Shown: one piece after another, positions 51,968-62,433 of the stretch | Layout of the letters: each line of letters opens with the position of its first letter | Numbering within the stretch: the first letter of the stretch is position 1 | The notes under the pieces: model-generated | Seen by the model: the letters and a program-made list of their open reading frames with translations, nothing else | Database searches by the model: none | What the model was told of the DNA's origin: nothing | Source: Hyphomicrobiaceae bacterium | GTDB lineage: Bacteria; Pseudomonadota; Alphaproteobacteria; Rhizobiales; Hyphomicrobiaceae | Length of the DNA stretch: 64,000 nt | NCBI GenBank assembly: GCA_022844225.1 | Contig: JALHMC010000003.1 | Span: 124,001 to 188,000, forward strand | Direction: 5' to 3' | Program-made: the position numbers and the translations under genes

Positions 51968-54721
51968 ATGCCGTACGGCAGCCCAAGTTCATCAGACCAG
52001 AATAGAGCACTCTGGCTATCCACGATCGCATTCACAGTCTGCTTTGCCGTGTGGACAATTTTCGCGATCATCGGCATTCAAATCAAAAAGGACTTGGACC
52101 TTAATGATACGCAGTTCGGCCTGTTGGTCGGAACGCCGATCCTGACAGGTTCGCTGATCCGTTTGATGCTCGGCATCTGGTCCGACCAATACGGCGGTCG
52201 CGTCGTCTACACTCTGACGATGTTGTCGGCGGCGGTGATGACCGGGCTGCTGACCTTCGCCCACAGCTACCCAACGTTCCTCCTCGCAGCACTCGGTGTC
52301 GGCATCGCCGGCGGTTCGTTCTCGGTCGGCATCGCTTACGTCGCCAAGTGGTACCCGAAAGAAAAGCAGGGCACGGCGCTCGGCATCTTCGGCGCCGGCA
52401 ATGTTGGCGCAGCCGTCACCAAGTTCGCTGCTCCCGTCATCATGGTCGCCTACGGCTGGAAGACGGTGGCACTCGTCTGGGCGATTGCGCTCGCGGTCAC
52501 CGCGGTCGTCTTCTTCCTTTTCACCAAAGACGATCCAGACCTTGCGCGGCGCCGCGTGACAGGTGCGAAGCCCGAGCCGCTGTCGGCGATGCTGGAGCCC
52601 TTGAAGAACGTCCAGGTCTGGCGCTTCTCGCTCTACTACTTCTTCGTGTTCGGCGCCTTCGTCGCGCTGGCGCTTTGGCTGCCGCGCTACCTGATCGGCG
52701 TCTATGGCCTGGACATCGCCACCGCCGGCATGGTCGGCGCGATGTATTCGATCCCCGCCTCAGTCTTCCGTGCCTACGGCGGACATCTTTCGGACAAGTA
52801 CGGCGCCCGGACCATCATGTACTGGACGTTCGGTGTCTCGGTGGTCTGCGCATTCATTCTGTCCTATCCCCCGACCACCTATACGGTCTCTGGCATCCAT
52901 GGGGAGATGAAATTCTCGATGGCGATGGGCCTGACAGGCTTCATCGTCACCACCTTCGTGCTCGGCTTTTTCATGAGCCTCGGCAAGGCGGCTGTCTACA
53001 AGCACATTCCCGTCTACTACCCGGACCGCGTCGGTGCCGTCGGCGGAATCGTCGGACTGGTCGGTGGCCTCGGTGGCTTCGTGCTGCCGATCGCTTTCGG
53101 CATACTGAACGATCTGACGGGCGTCTGGCAGAGCTGCTTCTGGCTGCTGTTCCTGATCGTTTCCGTCGCGCTGGTATGGATGCATGTCTCGATCCGAGCG
53201 ATGGAACGGGAGGCCATGGCTCCGACGCTCGAGAAGCTTCCCCAGCTCCCCGAGATGCAGCCGATCCATCAGCCTCACCATGCCGGCGCGCTTGCTGCCA
53301 CCGGTGCGATAAGGAACTGGGCACCCGAGGACAAGACCTTCTGGGAGGGCGAAGGACGTGCCATCGCCCGCCGCAACCTGTGGATCTCGGTGCCCTGCCT
53401 GCTGCTCGCCTTCGCGGTCTGGATGGTCTGGTCGGTTGTCGTCGCCAGGCTGCCTTCGGTCGGCTTCAACTTCTCAACCGAGCAACTGTTCTGGCTCGCT
53501 TCGTTGCCCGGACTGTCCGGTGCGACGCTACGCATCTTCTACAGCTTCATGCCGGCGATGTTCGGCGGCAGGCTGTGGACCACGATCTCGACGTGGTCGC
53601 TGCTGATCCCGGCGATCGGCATGGGCTACGCGGTGCAGAACCCGGACACGCCCTACTGGGTGTTCCTCGGCCTCGCACTGCTGTGCGGCTTCGGTGGTGG
53701 CAACTTCGCCTCCTCGATGGCCAACATCTCGTTCTTCTTCCCGAAGGCGGAGAAGGGCAACGCGCTCGCCATCAATGCCGGCCTCGGCAATCTCGGCGTC
53801 AGCGTCGTGCAGTTCGTCGTTCCTCTGGCGATCACAGCCGGTGTGTTCGGCTGGCTCGGCGGCACACCCCAGACGGCGACCGTCAACGGCGTCACCACCA
53901 CGCTCTGGCTGCAGAACGCCGGCTTCGTATTCGTCCCCTTCATCATCGCCTCGGCATTCGCCGCCTGGTTCGGCATGAACGATATCGCCACCATGAAGGC
54001 TTCGTTTGCGGATCAAGCGGTGATCTTCCGGCGAATGCACAACTGGATCATGTGCTGGCTCTACACCGGCACGTTCGGGTCCTTCATCGGCTACTCGGCG
54101 GGGTTCCCGCTGCTCTCGAAGGTGCTGTTTCCTGAGGTCAACGCGCTGAAATACGCCTTCCTCGGGCCGCTCGTCGGCGCGGTGGCCCGCGCGCTCGCCG
54201 GCAAGGCGTGTGACAGGTTCGGCGGTGGCCGAATCACCTTCTGGGTGTTCGTCGCGATGTGCTTCGGTGTCGTCGGCATTCTCTATGCCATCGGTATGAA
54301 GGGCAGCCCGACCGCCTTCCCGGTGTTCTTTGCGAGCTTCCTGTTCCTGTTCGCTGCCACCGGCATCGGCAATGCGTCGACCTTCCAGATGATCCCCGCG
54401 ATCATGCGCAAGGAAATCGCCCGTCTCGAGCCGCAGCTCAAAGGCGCCGACCTCGTCAAGCAATCGGACAAGGAAGCCGCCGCGATCATCGGTTTCACGT
54501 CGGCGATCGCCGCCTACGGCGCCTTCTTCATTCCGAAGAGCTTCGGCACTTCGATCACCGCGACCGGCGGGCCTGAGGTCGCGCTCTACGCCTTCCTCGC
54601 CTTCTACCTTAGCTGCATCGCGATCACCTGGTGGTTCTACACGCGGCCCGGCGCCTTGCTGTTCGACATCGAGCGCGGCGGCCCTTCGTCGCCAAGTCCC
54701 GCTCTCGAACCCGCTGCTTGA
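51968..54721 (+). CDS. narK: NarK1-NarK2 fusion nitrate/nitrite transporter
   Basis: A 917-residue membrane protein made of two MFS nitrate transporters in tandem, about 24 helices. The first half (1-415) is the NarK1 type (presumed nitrate/H+ symport) with GIAGGSFSVGIAYVAKWYP. The second half (from about 460) is the NarK2 type (presumed nitrate/nitrite exchange) with GFGGGNFASSMANISFFFPK. Such fusions are known from Paracoccus and other denitrifiers. A linker of about 50 residues (EKLPQLPEMQPIHQPHH) joins them. It is the first gene of the nar operon, preceded by a perfect FNR box and a G-rich ribosome-binding site. Confidence 0.95.
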   Translation: MPYGSPSSSDQNRALWLSTIAFTVCFAVWTIFAIIGIQIKKDLDLNDTQFGLLVGTPILTGSLIRLMLGIWSDQYGGRVVYTLTMLSAAVMTGLLTFAHSYPTFLLAALGVGIAGGSFSVGIAYVAKWYPKEKQGTALGIFGAGNVGAAVTKFAAPVIMVAYGWKTVALVWAIALAVTAVVFFLFTKDDPDLARRRVTGAKPEPLSAMLEPLKNVQVWRFSLYYFFVFGAFVALALWLPRYLIGVYGLDIATAGMVGAMYSIPASVFRAYGGHLSDKYGARTIMYWTFGVSVVCAFILSYPPTTYTVSGIHGEMKFSMAMGLTGFIVTTFVLGFFMSLGKAAVYKHIPVYYPDRVGAVGGIVGLVGGLGGFVLPIAFGILNDLTGVWQSCFWLLFLIVSVALVWMHVSIRAMEREAMAPTLEKLPQLPEMQPIHQPHHAGALAATGAIRNWAPEDKTFWEGEGRAIARRNLWISVPCLLLAFAVWMVWSVVVARLPSVGFNFSTEQLFWLASLPGLSGATLRIFYSFMPAMFGGRLWTTISTWSLLIPAIGMGYAVQNPDTPYWVFLGLALLCGFGGGNFASSMANISFFFPKAEKGNALAINAGLGNLGVSVVQFVVPLAITAGVFGWLGGTPQTATVNGVTTTLWLQNAGFVFVPFIIASAFAAWFGMNDIATMKASFADQAVIFRRMHNWIMCWLYTGTFGSFIGYSAGFPLLSKVLFPEVNALKYAFLGPLVGAVARALAGKACDRFGGGRITFWVFVAMCFGVVGILYAIGMKGSPTAFPVFFASFLFLFAATGIGNASTFQMIPAIMRKEIARLEPQLKGADLVKQSDKEAAAIIGFTSAIAAYGAFFIPKSFGTSITATGGPEVALYAFLAFYLSCIAITWWFYTRPGALLFDIERGGPSSPSPALEPAA

Positions 54722-54748
54722 TCAAGCCCTTTAACAGAGGCAACTGAC

Positions 54749-57700
54749 ATGAGCATTTTTCTCGACCGCCTGACGTTCTTCAAGCACGCCAAGGAACCGT
54801 TTTCCGGTCGGCACGGCGTCACGACCAACGAAGACCGGAGCTGGGAGGACGGCTATCGGATGCGCTGGCAGCACGACAAGGTCGTACGGTCGACGCACGG
54901 CGCCAACTGTACCGGGTCCTGCTCGTGGAAGATCTATGTGAAGGGTGGCATCGTCACCTGGGAGACGCAGCAGACCGACTATCCTCGCACGCGGCCGGAT
55001 CTGCCAAACCACGAGCCGCGTGGCTGCTCGCGCGGCGCCTCCTACAGCTGGTATCTCTACTCTGGCAATCGCGTGAAGTATCCGCTGATCCGATCGCGGC
55101 TGCTCCGCCACTGGCGCGAGGCGCGCAAGGCTCTGACGCCGGTCGCAGCGTGGAAATCCATTGTCGAGAACCCGGAGAAGCGTAACGACTATGTCCAGGT
55201 GCGTGGCCATGGCGGTTTCGTGCGCGCCAAATGGGACGAGGTGACCGAGATCATCGCGGCCGCCAACGCCTATACCGCAAAGACCTACGGTCCCGATCGT
55301 GTCATCGGCTTCTCGCCGATCCCGGCCATGTCGATGATCTCCTATGCGGCCGGCTCGCGTTATCTGTCGCTGCTCGGCGGCGTCTGCATGTCGTTCTACG
55401 ACTGGTATTGCGATCTGCCGCCGGCAAGCCCGCAGACCTGGGGCGAGCAGACCGACGTGCCCGAGAGCGCCGACTGGTACAACGCCGGGTTCATCATTCT
55501 GTGGGGCTCGAACGTCCCGCAGACACGCACGCCTGACGCACATTTCTATACCGAAGCGCGATATCGCGGCATGAAGTCGGCGGTGATCTGCCCGGATTAT
55601 TCGGAGGCCGCAAAGTTCGGTGACATCTGGCTGTCCGTGAAGCAGGGCACCGATGCCGCGCTCGCCATGGCGATGGGTCACGTGATCCTCAAAGAGTATC
55701 ACGTCGATCGTCAGGTGAAGTACTTCCGCGATTACGTGCGCCAATACACCGACATGCCGATGCTGGTACGCCTCGTCCGCCAGAATGGCCGTCTGATCCC
55801 CGATCGCTTCCTGCGTGCCTCCGACTTCGACGCGTCATTGGGAGAGGCGAACAATCCGGAGTGGAAGACGGTCGCGCTCGACGAGACGTCGGGGCAGGTG
55901 GTGGTCCCGAAAGGCTCGGTCGGCTTCCGTTGGGGCGAGCAAGGCAAATGGAATATCGAGGAGAAGGAGTCGAACGGAGCCGCGACCCAACTTCGCCTCT
56001 CTCTGAGTGACGTGAAGGACGAGTTCGCCGACGTCGCGTTTCCCTACTTCGGCAATATCGAGCACGAGCATTTCACGCACTCCGACCACGCCAGCGTGCT
56101 CGAACGCCGGGTGCCCGTAAACCGGATGAAGCTCGCCGATGGCGAGACTCTGGTCGCCACCGTGCATGATCTTTTCGTGGCCAACTACGGCGTCGATCAA
56201 GGCCATGGCGGCGGCAACGTCGCTGCGAGCTACGACGACGATACGCCCTACACGCCGGCGTGGGCTGAAAAGATCACCGGCGTGTCTCGGGACAAGATCA
56301 TCCAGGTCGCGCGCGAGTTCGCCACGAACGCCGAGAAGACCAACGGCCGCTCGATGGTGATCATCGGGGCCGCGATGAACCACTGGTATCACGCGGACAT
56401 GAACTACCGCGGCGTGATCAACATGCTGGTGATGTGCGGCTGCGTCGGACAATCGGGCGGCGGCTGGGCCCATTATGTGGGGCAAGAGAAGTTGCGGCCT
56501 CAGGCCGGGTGGGCGCCGATCGCCTTCGGGCTCGACTGGTCGCGCCCGCCGCGCCAGCAGAACTCGACCTCATTCTTCTACACGCACACCGATCAGTGGC
56601 GCTACGAAACGATGCAGACCAAGGACATTCTCTCGCCGACCGCGCCGGCGGGTCCATGGGATGGCTCGATCATCGACTACAACATCCGGTCGTTGCGGAT
56701 GGGCTGGCTGCCGGCATATCCGACACTGACGGAGAACTCGCTCGACGTCGTCCAGAAGGCGACCGCCGCCGGTATGGAGGCTCCTGCCTACGTCGCCAAG
56801 GCGCTGAAGTCGGGCGAACTGAACTTTGCCTGGGAAGATCCCGACAGCCCGCAGAATTTCCCCCGTAACCTGTTCGTGTGGCGGTCGAACCTGCTCGGAT
56901 CATCTGGCAAGGGCCACGAGTATTTTCTGAAGCACCTGCTCGGCACATCGCACGGCGTGCTCGGCAAGGACCTCGGCGAGGAAGGCCGCGAGAAGCCCCA
57001 AGAGGTGCGTTGGCACGACGAAGCTCCACGCGGCAAGCTCGACCTTCTCGTTACGCTCGACTTCCGCATGTCGACCACCTGCGTCTACTCCGACATCGTG
57101 CTGCCGACGGCGACCTGGTACGAGAAGAACGACCTCAACACCTCTGACATGCACCCCTTCATTCACCCGTTGACCAACGCGGTCGACCCGGTCTGGGAGG
57201 CCAGGAGCGATTGGGAGATCTATAAGGCGATCGCCAAGGCTTTCTCCGAAGTCGCGCCCGAAGTTCTGGGTGTCGAGAAGGACGTCGTGCTGACGCCGAT
57301 CATGCACGATGCACCGGCCGAGATCGCCCAACCGTTCGATCCCAAGGATTGGAAGAAAGGCGAATGCGAGCCGATGCCTGGCAAAACCATGCCGGCGGTG
57401 ACGGTCGTCGAGCGCGACTATCCGAACCTCTACAAGCGGTTCACATCGATCGGTCCGCTGATGGCGAAGGTCGGCAACGGCATCAAGGGTATCGCCTGGA
57501 AAACCGACCACGAGATCGATGCGCTCAAGCTGCTCAATGGCGTCGTCACGGACGAGGGTGCGACCAAGGGGTTGGTGCGGATGGACACCGACATCGATGC
57601 AGCCGAAGCGCTGCTGATGATGGCGCCTGAAACCAACGGCGAAGTCGCGGTGAAGGCGTGGGCGGCGCTCTCGAAGTCGACTGGCCGCGATCACGTCCAT

Positions 57701-58513
57701 CTCGCGGCCGTCAAGGAAGACGAGAAGATCCGCTTCCGAGATGTGGTCGCACAGCCGAGGAAGATCATATCGGCGCCGACCTGGTCGGGGCTCGAGAGCG
57801 AGAAGGTCTGTTACAACGCCGGCTACACGAACGTGCACGAGCTGATCCCGTGGCGCACGCTGACCGGCCGCCAGCAACTCTACCAGGATCACCTGTGGAT
57901 GCGCGCGTTCGGCGAGGGCTTCTGCCTCTATCGCCCACCGCTCGACATGAAGGCTACGCGCAGCGTGCAAGGCATCAAGCCGAACGGCGAGAAGGAGATC
58001 GTTCTCAACTTCATCACGCCGCACCAGAAATGGGGCATCCACTCGACCTACACCGACAACCTGCTGATGCTCACGTTGTCGCGCGGCGGGCCGATCGTCT
58101 GGCTGTCTGAGACCGACGCCAAGAGGGCCGGCATCGTCGATAACGACTGGGTGGAGGCCTACAACGCCAATGGCGCGCTCGTCGCCCGCGCTGTCGTCTC
58201 TCAACGCATGAAAGACGGCACGCTCTTCATGTATCACGCCCAAGAGAAAATCGTGAACGTGCCGGGTTCTGAAATGACCGGGCAGCGTGGCGGCATTCAC
58301 AACTCGGTGACGCGTGTCGTGCTCAAGCCGACGCACATGATCGGCGGCTACGTCCAACTCGCCTACGGCTTCAACTACTACGGCACCATCGGCACCAATC
58401 GCGACGAGTTCGTGGTCGTGCGCAAACTCGCCAAAGTCGATTGGATGGAGGGACCGTTCACCGGCGTCCACGGACCAAACCTTCCCACCGCCAAAGCTGT
58501 AGCGGCCGAGTGA
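54749..58513 (+). CDS. narG: Respiratory nitrate reductase alpha subunit NarG
   Basis: Membrane-bound nitrate reductase catalytic subunit, 1254 residues, with molybdenum bis-MGD cofactor and one [4Fe-4S] cluster. The N-terminal cluster ligands are in HGANCTGSCSWKIYVK and RGCSRGASYS (His plus Cys, the NarG pattern). GGVCMSFYDWYCDLPPASPQ holds the Mo-ligand Asp region. The length fits the family. It reduces nitrate to nitrite at the cytoplasmic side and is fed by NarH. It is 27 bp downstream of narK. Confidence 0.98.
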   Translation: MSIFLDRLTFFKHAKEPFSGRHGVTTNEDRSWEDGYRMRWQHDKVVRSTHGANCTGSCSWKIYVKGGIVTWETQQTDYPRTRPDLPNHEPRGCSRGASYSWYLYSGNRVKYPLIRSRLLRHWREARKALTPVAAWKSIVENPEKRNDYVQVRGHGGFVRAKWDEVTEIIAAANAYTAKTYGPDRVIGFSPIPAMSMISYAAGSRYLSLLGGVCMSFYDWYCDLPPASPQTWGEQTDVPESADWYNAGFIILWGSNVPQTRTPDAHFYTEARYRGMKSAVICPDYSEAAKFGDIWLSVKQGTDAALAMAMGHVILKEYHVDRQVKYFRDYVRQYTDMPMLVRLVRQNGRLIPDRFLRASDFDASLGEANNPEWKTVALDETSGQVVVPKGSVGFRWGEQGKWNIEEKESNGAATQLRLSLSDVKDEFADVAFPYFGNIEHEHFTHSDHASVLERRVPVNRMKLADGETLVATVHDLFVANYGVDQGHGGGNVAASYDDDTPYTPAWAEKITGVSRDKIIQVAREFATNAEKTNGRSMVIIGAAMNHWYHADMNYRGVINMLVMCGCVGQSGGGWAHYVGQEKLRPQAGWAPIAFGLDWSRPPRQQNSTSFFYTHTDQWRYETMQTKDILSPTAPAGPWDGSIIDYNIRSLRMGWLPAYPTLTENSLDVVQKATAAGMEAPAYVAKALKSGELNFAWEDPDSPQNFPRNLFVWRSNLLGSSGKGHEYFLKHLLGTSHGVLGKDLGEEGREKPQEVRWHDEAPRGKLDLLVTLDFRMSTTCVYSDIVLPTATWYEKNDLNTSDMHPFIHPLTNAVDPVWEARSDWEIYKAIAKAFSEVAPEVLGVEKDVVLTPIMHDAPAEIAQPFDPKDWKKGECEPMPGKTMPAVTVVERDYPNLYKRFTSIGPLMAKVGNGIKGIAWKTDHEIDALKLLNGVVTDEGATKGLVRMDTDIDAAEALLMMAPETNGEVAVKAWAALSKSTGRDHVHLAAVKEDEKIRFRDVVAQPRKIISAPTWSGLESEKVCYNAGYTNVHELIPWRTLTGRQQLYQDHLWMRAFGEGFCLYRPPLDMKATRSVQGIKPNGEKEIVLNFITPHQKWGIHSTYTDNLLMLTLSRGGPIVWLSETDAKRAGIVDNDWVEAYNANGALVARAVVSQRMKDGTLFMYHAQEKIVNVPGSEMTGQRGGIHNSVTRVVLKPTHMIGGYVQLAYGFNYYGTIGTNRDEFVVVRKLAKVDWMEGPFTGVHGPNLPTAKAVAAE

Positions 58514-58527
58514 TCAGGAGAACTGCC

Positions 58528-60054
58528 ATGAAGGTTCGCGCTCAAATCGCGATGGTCTTGAACCTCGATAAGTGCATCGGCTGCCATACGTGCTCGGTGA
58601 CGTGCAAGAATGTTTGGACGAACCGAGAAGGCATGGAATACGCGTGGTTCAACAACGTCGAAACCAAACCGGGCATCGGCTATCCGAAAGACTGGGAGAA
58701 CCAAGACAAATGGAAAGGTGGCTGGCGGCGCAAGGCCAACGGCAAGATCGAACCGAAGATTGGTGGTAAATGGCGCATTCTGGCGAACATTTTCGCCAAC
58801 CCGAACATGCCGGAAATCGACGACTATTACGAGCCCTTCACCTTCGATTACGAACATCTCCAGAAGGCAGGTGAGGTACAGGCTTCTCCGACGGCACGGC
58901 CGCGCTCGCTGATTACGGGCGAGCGCATGGAGAAGATCGAGTGGGGGCCGAACTGGGAGGAAATCCTCGGCGGAGAATTCGCCAAGCGCTCGAAGGATGC
59001 CAATTTCGAAGGCATCCAGAAAGAGATCTACGGCCAGTTCGAAAACACCTTCATGATGTACTTGCCGAGGTTGTGCGAGCACTGCCTCAACCCGGCCTGC
59101 GTCGCCTCCTGTCCGTCCGGCGCTATCTACAAGCGTGAGGAGGACGGCATCGTCCTGATCGACCAGGACAAGTGTCGCGGTTGGCGCATGTGCGTATCGG
59201 GCTGTCCGTACAAGAAGATCTACTTCAACTGGTCGAGCGGTAAGAGCGAGAAGTGCATCATGTGCTACCCGCGTATCGAGGCGGGACAGCCGACGGTGTG
59301 CTCGGAAACGTGCGTCGGGCGCATCCGTTATCTCGGTGTCGTTCTCTATGACGCCGATCGCATCGAAGCTGCCGCAAGCACCAAGGACGAGCAGGCGCTT
59401 TACGAGGCGCAGCTCTCCATCTTCCTCGATCCGAACAATCCCCTCGTCATCGAGCGCGCACGCCTCGATGGTATTCCGGACGCCTGGCTCGAAGCGGCCA
59501 AGCGTTCGCCGATCTGGAAGATGGCGATGGAGTGGAAGGTCGCCTTTCCGCTGCATCCCGAGTATCGCACGCTGCCGATGGTCTGGTACGTGCCGCCGCT
59601 GGCGCCGATTACGGCCGCGGCGCAAGCCGGCAAGATGGGCATCGACGGCGGTATGCCCGACGTCAAGTCGTTGCGCATCCCGCTCAAGTATCTCGCCAAC
59701 ATGCTGACAGCTGGCGACGAACGTCCGGTCGCCACCGGGCTCGAACGCATGCTCGCGATGCGCGCCTACATGCGTAGCAAGACCGTCGATGGTGTCATTG
59801 ACGAGAGCATTGCGCGCCGCGTCGGTCTCTCCGCCCAGCAGATCGAGGAGATGTACCACATCATGGCGATCGCGAATTACGAGGACCGCTTCGTCATTCC
59901 GACCAGCCATCGCGAGGTAACGCAGGACGCCTACGAGCTGCGCGGCGAGTGCGGCTTCTCATTCGGCGACGGCTGCCTGCCGAGCGACAAGAAGGCGAAC
60001 CTGTTCGGCGGGATCAAAGTGAAAAACGACAAGCCCCGGATGGGAGCCTACTGA
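58528..60054 (+). CDS. narH: Respiratory nitrate reductase beta subunit NarH
   Basis: Electron-transfer subunit of 508 residues with three [4Fe-4S] and one [3Fe-4S] clusters. Cys motifs are CIGCHTCSVTCKNVW, CEHCLNPACVASCPSG, CRGWRMCVSGCPYKK and the later CIMCYPRI with CSETCVG. The Trp in CRGWRMC replaces a Cys and makes the [3Fe-4S] cluster, which is normal for NarH. The ATG at 58528 with AGGAG upstream is the start; the open frame runs further back into narG. It connects NarI hemes to NarG. Confidence 0.98.
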   Translation: MKVRAQIAMVLNLDKCIGCHTCSVTCKNVWTNREGMEYAWFNNVETKPGIGYPKDWENQDKWKGGWRRKANGKIEPKIGGKWRILANIFANPNMPEIDDYYEPFTFDYEHLQKAGEVQASPTARPRSLITGERMEKIEWGPNWEEILGGEFAKRSKDANFEGIQKEIYGQFENTFMMYLPRLCEHCLNPACVASCPSGAIYKREEDGIVLIDQDKCRGWRMCVSGCPYKKIYFNWSSGKSEKCIMCYPRIEAGQPTVCSETCVGRIRYLGVVLYDADRIEAAASTKDEQALYEAQLSIFLDPNNPLVIERARLDGIPDAWLEAAKRSPIWKMAMEWKVAFPLHPEYRTLPMVWYVPPLAPITAAAQAGKMGIDGGMPDVKSLRIPLKYLANMLTAGDERPVATGLERMLAMRAYMRSKTVDGVIDESIARRVGLSAQQIEEMYHIMAIANYEDRFVIPTSHREVTQDAYELRGECGFSFGDGCLPSDKKANLFGGIKVKNDKPRMGAY

Positions 60055-60809
60055 TGAAAACGCTCAAGGTCCTCTCCGCCTTGCTCACCTATCCGACGTC
60101 CGACCTACAGGCGGCCGCCGCGGAATTGAAGCAAGTGCTGTTCAGTGAAGCCGTGCTGCCGCGTCTCCATCGTGACGGCGTGGTGGCGCTGATCGACGAC
60201 ATCGCCAAGCGCGATCTCTACGATGCACAGGAGCGCTACGTGCTGCTGTTCGATCGCACACGCGCGCTGTCGCTGCATCTGTTCGAGCACGTGCATGGCG
60301 AGAGCCGCGATCGAGGCCAGGCGATGGTCGATCTGCTGCAACTCTATGAGGAGGCCGGCTACCAACCGACGGCGTCGGAGCTACCGGATTACCTGCCGCT
60401 GTTCCTCGAGTTTGCCGCGACGCGTTCGCCTGTGAACGCGCTCGAACTGATCGGCCAGCCCGGGCATGTGTTCGCGGCCCTGCGCGAGCGGTTGGCCAAG
60501 CGAAAGTCACTTTACGAAGCCGTATTCGGCGCACTGGTCGCGCTGTCCAAGGCCAAGCTCAATACGGCGCAACTCGAAGCGCTGCGTGCCGAGCCGGATC
60601 CGGAGCCCGATGATCTCGTGGCGCTGGATGCGGCCTGGGAGGAGGAGGAGGTCACCTTCGGGCCCGGGTCGTCGGCGGCCTCAGCCTGCGGCATCGACGA
60701 ACTCGCAGCCAAGCTAAGGCAGGCCGGACGGCCGGCTCCAGGGCTGGAGATGCCGCGCGGCCAACGTCCCCGCACGATCATCACCACGCCCGCGACCCCC
60801 CGCACCTGA
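60054..60809 (+). CDS. narJ: Nitrate reductase assembly chaperone NarJ
   Basis: TorD/DmsD-like chaperone that inserts the Mo cofactor into NarG, about 251 residues. Markers are KVLSALLTYPTSDLQ at the N-terminus and RALSLHLFEHVHGESRDRGQAM, the NarJ signature. DYLPLFLEFAA follows. The C-terminal 40 residues are variable. Its ATG overlaps the narH TGA (TGATG), so it is coupled. Confidence 0.96.
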   Translation: MKTLKVLSALLTYPTSDLQAAAAELKQVLFSEAVLPRLHRDGVVALIDDIAKRDLYDAQERYVLLFDRTRALSLHLFEHVHGESRDRGQAMVDLLQLYEEAGYQPTASELPDYLPLFLEFAATRSPVNALELIGQPGHVFAALRERLAKRKSLYEAVFGALVALSKAKLNTAQLEALRAEPDPEPDDLVALDAAWEEEEVTFGPGSSAASACGIDELAAKLRQAGRPAPGLEMPRGQRPRTIITTPATPRT

Positions 60810-60821
60810 GGAGAACGCGCC

Positions 60822-61553
60822 ATGCGCGACGCGATCTTTCACATCCTATTCGTCTGGTATCCGTACGTGTGCATTTCGGCGTTCGTCTTTGGAAGCCTGA
60901 TCCGCTTCGACCGAGAGCAGTACACGTGGCGGGCGAGTTCCAGCCAACTGCTACGCAAGCGCCAGCTGACGTGGGGCTCGAATCTGTTCCACTTCGGCAT
61001 TTTGTTTCTGTTCGTCGGCCACGCCGTAGGCTTGCTGACGCCGACCGCCCTTTACTCGCTGGTCATCACACCGGAGCGGAAGCAGTTCGTGGCCATCGTC
61101 GCCGGTGGCATCGCGGGTGTCGTCTGCTTCGTCGGCCTGACGCTGTTGCTGCATCGCCGGCTGTTTGACGCCCGCGTGCGCCAGACCTCCACCTATATGG
61201 ATCTTGCTGTGCTGATCATCCTATGGGTGCAACTCGTCCTCGGTCTCGTCACCCTACCGTTCTCCTTCGCGCACACTGACGCAAACGCGATGTTGGCGCT
61301 GTCCCACTGGGCGCAGGGCATCGTCACCGTGCAGCCGGTCGACGCCAAGACCTTGCAGGGACTTGACTGGCCATACCTCGTCCATCTCGTGCTCGGCATG
61401 ACGATCTTCCTGATTTTCCCGTTCTCACGGCTCGTCCATGTCTGGTCGGCGCCGGTCTGGTATCTCGGCCGGCCGGGCTATCAAGTGGTGCGCACGCGTC
61501 GGCCGCTCGGCCGCCGCGAGGAGCGCGGTACCTACACTCCGGCGGGGGAGTGA
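60822..61553 (+). CDS. narI: Respiratory nitrate reductase gamma subunit NarI
   Basis: Di-heme b-type cytochrome, 243 residues, that oxidises quinol and passes electrons to NarH. It has five hydrophobic helices. The typical His-bearing segments are LFHFGILFLFVGHAVG (two His of helix II) and LVHLVLGMTIFLIFPFSRLVH (helix V). The start MRDAIFHILFVWYPYVC is usual. A 12-bp gap separates it from narJ. Confidence 0.97.
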   Translation: MRDAIFHILFVWYPYVCISAFVFGSLIRFDREQYTWRASSSQLLRKRQLTWGSNLFHFGILFLFVGHAVGLLTPTALYSLVITPERKQFVAIVAGGIAGVVCFVGLTLLLHRRLFDARVRQTSTYMDLAVLIILWVQLVLGLVTLPFSFAHTDANAMLALSHWAQGIVTVQPVDAKTLQGLDWPYLVHLVLGMTIFLIFPFSRLVHVWSAPVWYLGRPGYQVVRTRRPLGRREERGTYTPAGE

Positions 61554-61558
61554 TCGGC

Positions 61559-62407
61559 ATGACAACGATCCACGACACGACGGCACCACTCGACACCGGT
61601 TGCGCGGTCAAGCCCTCCAACCTGCCGCGCGCCAAGCCGATCGCCGTCAACGGCGTTACCATCCCGCGAAGCGCCATCTCGCGGGAAGCGCAGAACCATC
61701 CGGCTGCAAAGCCGATCGATGCCTGGATGGCGGCGGCGCGTGCCCTGGTAGTGCGCGAACTGCTGCTTCAAGAGGCTCGTCATCTCGGGATCGAACCAAT
61801 TTCGATCACCGACACAGAGGGCCGCCGGGAAGCTGACGAGGAAGCACTGGTGCGCCAACTCGTAGAGCGGGAGGTGAAAACGCCGGAGCCTGACCAGGCC
61901 ACGTGCCTGAGGGTGTACGAGCAGAACCGACTGCGCTTTCGATCAGACGATCTCTTCGGCGTACGCCACATCTTGATCCCAGCACCACCGGCCGACGCCG
62001 ACGCACGCGCCGGCGCGAGGCGACTGGCGGAGACGATTATCGCTGATGTCACCGCCGATCCGACCACGTTCACAGCACACGCAGAGGCCGCATCAGCCTG
62101 CCCGTCACGTACGATGGGCGGCATTCTGGGCCAAGTCAGTCGCGGCCAGACGGTCCCGGAATTCGAAGCCGCGTTGGCGACGGCGCCAGTCGGCTCCGTT
62201 TGTCCGACCCCGGTCGAGACCCGCTACGGCCTGCACGTGGTGTTCGTCGACCAACGCATCGATGGGGAGGAACTACCGTTCACGGCCGTGCGCGCCCGGA
62301 TCGCACAGTGGCTCGCCAGCAAAGCCCACCATACCGCGATCCATCAGTACATCGCGATGCTCGCTGCCAAGGCCGACATCAAAGGCATCGAGCTCGCGAC
62401 CCCGTGA
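61559..62407 (+). CDS. PpiC-type peptidyl-prolyl isomerase in nar operon
   Basis: About 282 residues with a C-terminal parvulin rotamase domain (about 125-250: FGVRHILIPAPP, then GGILGQVSRGQTVPEFEAAL and ETRYGLHVVFVDQR). The N-terminal 110 residues are helical and NifM/SurA-like. No signal peptide is seen, so it probably acts in the cytosol. Such genes follow narI in many nar operons and may help fold or mature the nitrate reductase, which is inference from position. GGGGGAG upstream of the ATG supports the start. Confidence 0.88.
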   Translation: MTTIHDTTAPLDTGCAVKPSNLPRAKPIAVNGVTIPRSAISREAQNHPAAKPIDAWMAAARALVVRELLLQEARHLGIEPISITDTEGRREADEEALVRQLVEREVKTPEPDQATCLRVYEQNRLRFRSDDLFGVRHILIPAPPADADARAGARRLAETIIADVTADPTTFTAHAEAASACPSRTMGGILGQVSRGQTVPEFEAALATAPVGSVCPTPVETRYGLHVVFVDQRIDGEELPFTAVRARIAQWLASKAHHTAIHQYIAMLAAKADIKGIELATP

Positions 62408-62433
62408 CCGGATCGCCACCCACGGAGAGTACC

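Noticed and set aside
59167-59220. Apparent loss of a Cys in a NarH iron-sulfur motif (Trp instead)
   Set aside because: Trp at this position is normal in NarH and gives the [3Fe-4S] cluster.
56900-59910. Two long minus-strand open frames of more than 500 codons
   Set aside because: They are antisense to narG and narH. Codon bias of the real genes explains them.
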